Source of the DNA: JBAXGE01 sp044344145
GTDB taxonomy: Bacteria > Planctomycetota > Phycisphaerae > WQYP01
Direction: 5' to 3'
Assembly: GCA_044344145.1 (NCBI GenBank)
Contig: JBIJDM010000070.1
Span: 1-11,805 of the forward strand
DNA length: 11,805 bases
Shown piece after piece: positions 8,032-11,805 of the stretch. Position 1 is the stretch's first letter; each line of letters begins with the position of its first letter. The notes beneath the pieces were generated by a model. It did no database searches. It was not told the DNA's origin and saw only the letters and a program-made list of their open reading frames with translations. The position numbers and the translations under genes are program-made.

Positions 8032-8102
8032 TGGGGGATAGTGTAACGGTAGCACAACAGACTCTGACTCTGTTTGTCTAGGTTCGAATCCTAGTCCCCC
8101 AG
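8032..8102 (+). tRNA. tRNA-Gln (anticodon CUG)
   Basis: A complete 71-base cloverleaf without an encoded CCA. The acceptor arm TGGGGGA (8032-8038) pairs with TCCCCCA, followed by discriminator G at 8102. The U1-A72 pair and G73 are typical of bacterial tRNA-Gln. The D stem is GTGT/GCAC. The anticodon stem ACAGA/TCTGT carries the loop CTCTGAC with anticodon CTG at 8064-8066, reading CAG. The T arm is CTAGG, loop TTCGAAT, CCTAG. It lies between the propeller gene and the convergent lyase gene. Confidence 0.97.
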
Positions 8103-8117
8103 TTCCTCTTGCCAGAC

Positions 8118-8123
8118 TTTTTT
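8118..8123 (+). terminator. T-tract after tRNA-Gln, possible terminator
   Basis: Six T residues begin 15 bases after the tRNA. No separate hairpin is evident just before them, so this would have to work with the tRNA fold or be chance. Low confidence. Confidence 0.25.
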
Positions 8124-8270
8124 ACCCTCTTTACCGTTGTTTCAATCCGTGCAGTTTTCCTACTGCCAGGACAACGTGGTGTGGTTTTGGGCAATATTTT
8201 ACACCCGGTACGTAATATGGATACTGCGTTTGCGCCAAGGGCCCTTTCCGGGGCGGGTCGGCCAGGATTA

Positions 8271-11003
8271 CTACGGGTTCTTGGATGCTGACCACTCAAG
8301 CGTGTCGGCACGGGGAGTCGTCGGCGTGTCCTGACCGTTGATGATAAGTGTGGTGCCGGCCCGGGCGGGAAGTGTCAGACGCGAAATATCGCCGGCGGCT
8401 TCCACGCGGGTGCCGCAGACGCGGACCATGGCGATGTTGCGGAAGGTGACAGTCACGTCGCCAGCGGTGAGGGTCTGGGCTGCCCCTTCGGCGGTGGGCA
8501 GGGTCAGGAAAATCCGGTCGTCCGGCGCCGGTTGTTGAGTGGCGGGCTTGGTGGCAAAGGCGATGCCCACGGCCAGAGCGGTGTCGCTGCGGGTAAGCAG
8601 GCGGGTCTGGCCCAGCGGGGTGGTGGTCTTTTCGCGCGGTTGGTGGATGGCCACGAAGTAGCTGGCGGTGTTGGCGGGGACCTGCCGCGCGATGATCACG
8701 CTGGTGCCGCCAAACTCGTCGGGTCCGGAGGCGTTCTGGGCCAGCGGTGTGTCGGCCACGCCCAGGACGGTGGGCGTAGCGTCGGGCAGCATGCGCAGGG
8801 ACATGGACAGGGCCTTGTCGTACCAGCTTTGCGGCATGCGCGGGGTGACGCCAGCGCGGGGGTGGGATTGGTCAATGGTGACGGTGAGTTCCTGCGTGCT
8901 CGCCGCGGCGGCGCGGTAGCCGACAAAGTCGGTCAGGTCGGCGGGCAGGGGCTGGGCGGGAAGTTCGGCGCCTTGGTAATGGCCGATGCCGTGGGCCAGC
9001 CAGTAACAGGTGCGTGCGTCAGGCGATTTTACGCGCGCCACGTCGAGCAGGTATTCGCGCGTGAGAACGAACTGCCGGGAGAAATCCACGCCCTTGTACA
9101 CCGTGCCCGTGGTGGTACCGTCGGAACGCATGCCCACGTACTTGGCCAGGGGGGAGAAATGAGTGGCGGTGACGGCGGCGGGGTCGGCCTGGGGCTCGCG
9201 GTGCCGGGCGTGAGGTTTGTGGGGGCTGGTGTCGGTGGAGCCGGCAACGAGCTTTTCCTCCTCCACGCGCTCGGCGGGGGTGTAGCCGACGACGATGCCG
9301 GCGTGCGACTCGATTGACCGCGTCCAGCCCGTGGCATAGCTGGGGTTGGTGTGGCGATTGATGTAGAAGGGGCGGTTGAAGGCGACAAAACCCGCGATGG
9401 TGAACGCGTCATTGACCGCGTGGGCGTAAGGGGCGCTGACGCGCACGCCTACGGCCGGGGCGGGGGCGTCCCAGTAGGCGGGGCTTTCCTCGGCGCGCAG
9501 CATGGCCACGCCGCGCTGGGGGTGAAGGGCGCTGGGGGCGGGGGGTTTGAGTTTCTCGGCTTGGGCCTGGTCGCTGGGGGCGGCGCCAAAGTAGAGGCTG
9601 GGGATGAAGGCCGCTTCGCCGGGCGGGCGCATGTGGTAGAGATAATAGCCAAAGGGGCTGGTGGGCCACTGGGCCTGGGCGATTTCGTACCAGTAGAGGG
9701 TGGACATCTTGGGGGTTTTCTCGTTGTCCCACTGGTCGGACTTGCCGCGGGTCTCGCCGCCCCAGGCACCGGCCTGCATCCAGCGTCTGTTGCCGCCGGT
9801 GGTGGCTCCGGCGCGGATCTGGGCAATGTCGCGCAAACGAACAATATTGCCATTCTTGGTGGATACCACGAGGTTGCCCAGGTCGTCGGGTGAAGCAAAT
9901 TTGCCCCCCGGCACCAGGGCCAGAGACTCCACCTGATCGCCGGCGACCGTGCGAATGGCCTTGAGCACGTCACCCTCGGCAATGGCCAGGGCCCGCAGCT
10001 TGGCGGCGTTCACCTCGACCACCAGGGCCTTGGGCTCGGTGAGATAACCCGTCACCAGGTTCTGCTGGAAGGCGTAGGCAGGGAAGCCGGGATAGGCCCC
10101 GCGCAGGTCGCCGGCGGTCAGGGTGGGTATCTGCGGGCGCTCAGACCCCAGATCCACTTTGGGGTACGCCAGATGCACCAGCGAATACAGGTGCCCCTGC
10201 ATGGTCGCGCCGTTCTTGCCGGTGTAGCCAAAGCCCAGTTCATTCAGGCCGGCGTGCTTGGCGGCGATGCAGTAAAGCAGCAGCGCCCCCGGGGTGGCAT
10301 AAATCTTGGAGAACTCCTCGCTGTAGAGCCCCGTGTCGGCCAGGCTCTCATCAAAGTACCACTTGAGCGAAATGCCGGGGCGTTCCCACACTTGTCTGGC
10401 CAGCGCCGGATCGCGCAAGGCCACTGCCATCAGGTTGGCGGAAATCTGCCGGGGGAAGATGATGTTGGGCAGCCAGTTGTGCCGCAGGCGGGGGTTCGTG
10501 TCATAGCGCGAGTAGGGGGGCTGCTTGCTGTCGTTGAACAGGTCGGGGAAACGTTCCTTGTCGAGTACGCCGTTGTGGGTGACGGAATATTCGAGGTATT
10601 CCCGGAACTTCTTTTCGACCGATTCGCGCTGCGCCGGCGCGAGCGTGTCGTAGAGAATGTCGTAGCGCAGTACGGTCAGCTCGTTGGCCGCGCCGAGGGG
10701 GTGAGGGGCATCGACGAATTTGAAGAGCTTCTTGCGCTCGATGTCGCCGAGGGTTTCGTTTTTGTCGAGGGCGTAGATGAGCAGATTGCGCAGTGACTCT
10801 TCCTGTTTGTCGTTGCTGGCGAGAAGTTTTTCGTAGGCCTGCTTCGCCCAAGGCTCGACCGCGATGCGCTGCTTGATGGCCGCGAGGTCCTGTTTGGTCC
10901 AGAGCATGAAGGGATGCTGGGGCATGGGTTCGGCGGCGCGGGCCACGGTGAAGTTGCAGGCGACGGCAACGATGGCGGCCCACAGGCAGATGCGATGACG
11001 CAT
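8271..11003 (-). CDS. Exported heparinase II/III-like polysaccharide lyase with an RND DN-subdomain-like insert
   Basis: A 910-residue secreted enzyme-like protein. Residues 1-22 are a signal peptide (LWAAIVAVACNF, cleavage near ARA-AEP). Residues 25 to about 320 look like the alpha/alpha-toroid of heparinase/alginate lyase proteins, opening with HPFMLWTKQDLAAIKQRI and including H175-N176-W177. Residues 408-500 carry a WGG-RG-QWD-KTPKMS segment. The C-terminal half has beta-sandwich signatures: YAHAVND (H528) followed by AFNRPFYINRH, SHAGIVVG (H567), and the strand TREYLLDVARV before H671. These families cleave uronate-containing glycans by beta-elimination; the actual substrate is unknown. 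Residues 324-401 do not fit the lyase and resemble the DN subdomain of RND pumps (separate entry). The start at 11003 is chosen because GGGAG lies five bases ahead and a signal peptide follows; the frame opens 50 codons earlier with low-complexity proline-rich sequence. The gene converges on tRNA-Gln. Confidence 0.75.
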   Translation of the reverse strand: MRHRICLWAAIVAVACNFTVARAAEPMPQHPFMLWTKQDLAAIKQRIAVEPWAKQAYEKLLASNDKQEESLRNLLIYALDKNETLGDIERKKLFKFVDAPHPLGAANELTVLRYDILYDTLAPAQRESVEKKFREYLEYSVTHNGVLDKERFPDLFNDSKQPPYSRYDTNPRLRHNWLPNIIFPRQISANLMAVALRDPALARQVWERPGISLKWYFDESLADTGLYSEEFSKIYATPGALLLYCIAAKHAGLNELGFGYTGKNGATMQGHLYSLVHLAYPKVDLGSERPQIPTLTAGDLRGAYPGFPAYAFQQNLVTGYLTEPKALVVEVNAAKLRALAIAEGDVLKAIRTVAGDQVESLALVPGGKFASPDDLGNLVVSTKNGNIVRLRDIAQIRAGATTGGNRRWMQAGAWGGETRGKSDQWDNEKTPKMSTLYWYEIAQAQWPTSPFGYYLYHMRPPGEAAFIPSLYFGAAPSDQAQAEKLKPPAPSALHPQRGVAMLRAEESPAYWDAPAPAVGVRVSAPYAHAVNDAFTIAGFVAFNRPFYINRHTNPSYATGWTRSIESHAGIVVGYTPAERVEEEKLVAGSTDTSPHKPHARHREPQADPAAVTATHFSPLAKYVGMRSDGTTTGTVYKGVDFSRQFVLTREYLLDVARVKSPDARTCYWLAHGIGHYQGAELPAQPLPADLTDFVGYRAAAASTQELTVTIDQSHPRAGVTPRMPQSWYDKALSMSLRMLPDATPTVLGVADTPLAQNASGPDEFGGTSVIIARQVPANTASYFVAIHQPREKTTTPLGQTRLLTRSDTALAVGIAFATKPATQQPAPDDRIFLTLPTAEGAAQTLTAGDVTVTFRNIAMVRVCGTRVEAAGDISRLTLPARAGTTLIINGQDTPTTPRADTLEWSASKNP
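9518..9545 (+). other. G-quadruplex-forming candidate inside the lyase gene (template strand)
   Basis: Four G runs of 5, 3, 5 and 6 bases are separated by loops TGAA, CGCT and C. This meets the usual rule of at least three G per run with loops of 1-7. The encoded minus-strand protein is simply proline-rich here, so codon choice may explain the runs. Confidence 0.4.
9801..10034 (-). other. RND-transporter DN-subdomain-like segment within the lyase
   Basis: Lyase residues 324-401 read like the TolC-docking DN subdomain of AcrB-type pumps. A strand and helix pattern VVEVNAAKLRAL-AIAEGDVLKAI parallels the pump motif of the form (hydrophobic)-x-V-x-P-x-x-L-x-x-x-x-L-T-x-x-D-V-x-x-A-I. After a short linker come FASPDDLGNLVV, a KNGN turn and VRLRDIAQIRAG; AcrB has S-T-E-E-F, an N-Q-D-G turn and VLLRDVAKIELG in the same order and spacing. 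Lyase-like sequence resumes at about W408. The reading frame is continuous on both sides. The family assignment rests on remembered AcrB sequence, not a search. Confidence 0.65.
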
Positions 11004-11008
11004 GATGG

Positions 11009-11013
11009 CTCCC
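11009..11013 (-). promoter_or_regulatory. Ribosome binding site that fixes the lyase start
   Basis: GGGAG on the minus strand is five bases from the ATG at 11003. It supports the signal-peptide-bearing start over the frame opening at 11153. Confidence 0.6.
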
Positions 11014-11105
11014 AATTTGGTCACAACAGACAGGCCTTCAGGTAAACGTACCCCAGAGCGTCGTGTTGACTGATAGGAAAATATATTTGGCGGAGGGAAC
11101 GTGGC

Positions 11106-11132
11106 GGGGCGAGGGGGGGTGGGGGACAGGGG
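11106..11132 (+). other. Strong G-quadruplex candidate in the lyase leader
   Basis: Four G runs (4, 7, 5 and 4 bases at 11106-11109, 11113-11119, 11121-11125 and 11129-11132) with loops CGA, T and ACA can stack four tetrads. They lie on the template strand of the lyase transcript, about 100 bases before the start codon; the RNA itself would be C-rich. Confidence 0.6.
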
Positions 11133-11222
11133 AGGATTCGGCGATCCAACCATACTGCTCCGAGCCCATTACGGAGGATTGCCGCGCCACACATCGCCTC
11201 ATTTCCGGTTGTTCAGAAGTAC

Positions 11223-11235
11223 GGGGACCGTCCCT
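11223..11235. repeat. Short palindrome GGGAC-C-GTCCC and flanks
   Basis: An odd-length inverted repeat, GGGGAC, central C, GTCCCT, just inside the predicted lyase transcript. It may be an operator or a dispersed small palindrome; only one copy is present in the window. Confidence 0.4.
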
Positions 11236-11250
11236 AGCCTACGCGCAGAC

Positions 11251-11278
11251 AGTATACCCCCGTCCCGACCTTTCACAA
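11251..11278 (-). promoter_or_regulatory. Promoter candidate of the lyase gene
   Basis: On the minus strand TTGTGA (11273-11278), a 16-base spacer and TATACT (11251-11256). Both boxes are close to consensus (four and five of six). The start would be near 11243. It leaves a long leader, so a nearer promoter is not excluded. Confidence 0.45.
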
Positions 11279-11298
11279 AGGCCAAGTTTGAGTGTTTT

Positions 11299-11330
11299 GC
11301 GGTTGGGCCGGAACCCGCGTTTCGAACCGC
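11299..11330. repeat. Inverted repeat upstream of the lyase promoter
   Basis: GCGGTT (11299-11304) and AACCGC (11325-11330) are separated by 20 bases that contain a nested GGG/CCC pair. Just upstream of the predicted -35 box, it could be a regulator site. No T-tract follows on either strand, so a terminator is unlikely. Confidence 0.3.
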
Positions 11331-11351
11331 TTCGTCCTACGGCAGGTTATG

Positions 11352-11462
11352 TTAATGGGTCTGAGCTTCCCGATGGAAGCGCTCGAGAAACTCTGGGGTG
11401 AGTTCGCCGATGTAGTCGGAGTCTGATGTTGGCCACCTTCCCTGAAATTCTTGATTCTTCAT
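11352..11462 (-). CDS. Doubtful small ORF, 36 residues
   Basis: An ATG at 11462 opens a short frame with protein-like composition (MKNQEFQGRWP then DYIGELTPEFLERF), ending at TAA 11352-11354 just upstream of the lyase promoter region. There is no ribosome binding site. It resembles nothing I can name; it may be a real small protein, the remnant of a longer gene, or chance. A shorter frame on the opposite strand overlaps it. Confidence 0.2.
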   Translation of the reverse strand: MKNQEFQGRWPTSDSDYIGELTPEFLERFHREAQTH

Positions 11463-11805
11463 GCAGCGCTAATGGCAGGCATTCACAAATATAGATTCGC
11501 GGTAAATATAATTGTCTGTTTATTAAATATCGGCGTGGGTATCCGGTGTTGGCGGGAGAAAAATTTCAAAACGGACAAAGATACCCTTTAATGGCTTGAC
11601 GTGGGCGGTGGGGTGGTTTAAGTTTCAAAAATCGGCCTGTGGTATGGAAGGCCGGGAGCCTGTGTTAGCTGCATGAATCGGTCGTTGCGGCGCAGAACAT
11701 ATCAAACGATGCGCCCGGATTTTGGCTCCGAATGAATTGGTTTTTACTCTCCTGTCGCGCGGGCGGATTCTGGGTTCAGATTCTGCGCCCCGGCAGATTC
11801 TCTTG
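11463..11805. other. Right-end region without a recognisable gene
   Basis: AT-richer than the rest, especially about 11485-11535. A plus-strand TTGACG (11596-11601), 17 bases, then TAAGTT (11619-11624) is a weak promoter candidate pointing off the window. A plus-strand ATG at 11732 opens a frame that stays open to the edge (MNWFLLSCRAGG), and minus-strand frames also enter from the edge. None is long enough to judge. Confidence 0.35.

Larger units (their letters stand above)
11004..11250 (-). other. Leader region upstream of the lyase gene
   Basis: About 240 bases separate the predicted promoter from the lyase ATG. On the minus strand it starts with a GGGAC/GTCCC palindrome (11223-11235), crosses a C-rich block complementary to the G-run cluster at 11106-11132 and ends in a GGGAG ribosome site at 11009-11013. 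No known riboswitch was recognised. Closer AT-rich stretches (AAATATATTTT near 11080-11090) could hold a nearer promoter, but no good -35 is seen there. Confidence 0.4.

Noticed and set aside
8237..8246. Perfect palindrome AAGGGCCCTT after the lyase stop
   Set aside because: No loop and no T-tract, so not a convincing terminator; a 10-base palindrome is expected by chance at this length.
8078..8311. Minus-strand 77-codon frame overlapping the tRNA
   Set aside because: Its end is the reverse complement of the tRNA and the rest overlaps the lyase end; basic, Arg/Pro-rich shadow.
8532..9317. 261-codon plus-strand frame opposite the lyase
   Set aside because: Low-complexity Gly/Val-rich product, fully antisense to lyase sequence with conserved motifs.
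11004..11153. 50-codon upstream extension of the lyase
   Set aside because: Proline-rich, read from the C-rich complement of the G-run block, and it would bury the signal peptide; a ribosome site supports the start at 11003.
11063..11401. 112-codon plus-strand frame in the lyase leader
   Set aside because: Starts in the G-run block, has no ribosome site or known motif, and overlaps promoter-like sequence of the opposite strand.
1..11805. CRISPR array, insertion sequence or tRNA-end duplication
   Set aside because: No regularly spaced repeats, transposase motifs, terminal inverted repeats or second copy of the tRNA 3' end were found by eye.

Overview
The window reads as chromosomal DNA of a GC-rich, Gram-negative-type bacterium, most likely a planctomycete of the Phycisphaerae type. 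This is inferred from protein style: secreted and lipidated proteins with Thr/Ala/Gln/Pro-rich stretches (TQPATQ, APATQP) just after signal sequences, a large secreted propeller-like protein with an EF-hand loop, a heparinase-type lyase, a lipoprotein TolC homologue and a Gfo/Idh/MocA oxidoreductase. No taxonomic marker gene is present, so the placement is tentative.

Layout. Minus strand, 1-4571: a sigma-54 response regulator cut by the left edge (1-1239), preceded on the same strand by a TolC-like outer-membrane efflux lipoprotein (1317-3224), itself preceded by a Gfo/Idh/MocA oxidoreductase (3375-4571). Plus strand, 4715-7942: an M48 metalloprotease lipoprotein divergent from the oxidoreductase, then a 765-residue secreted propeller-like protein 54 bases downstream. 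A tRNA-Gln(CUG) with its own clean promoter lies at 8032-8102. Minus strand, 8271-11003: a 910-residue exported heparinase II/III-like polysaccharide lyase that converges on the tRNA. The last 802 bases (11004-11805) hold no confident gene. They carry the lyase leader with a strong G-quadruplex candidate, a good promoter candidate, a short palindrome, a doubtful 36-codon ORF and an AT-richer stretch.

How the genes work together. Most products act at the cell envelope or outside it: an outer-membrane channel, an envelope protease, a secreted propeller protein and a secreted lyase. The oxidoreductase is cytoplasmic and of a family often used on sugars, and the regulator may control the channel gene just upstream of it. 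This is consistent with polysaccharide use and envelope upkeep, but the genes do not form one obvious operon.

Most notable observation. The lyase carries, between its predicted alpha-toroid and beta-sandwich, about 78 in-frame residues (324-401) that closely resemble the DN (TolC-docking) subdomain of RND efflux pumps of the AcrB type. I know of no lyase described with such an insert. It is the best candidate here for something undescribed.
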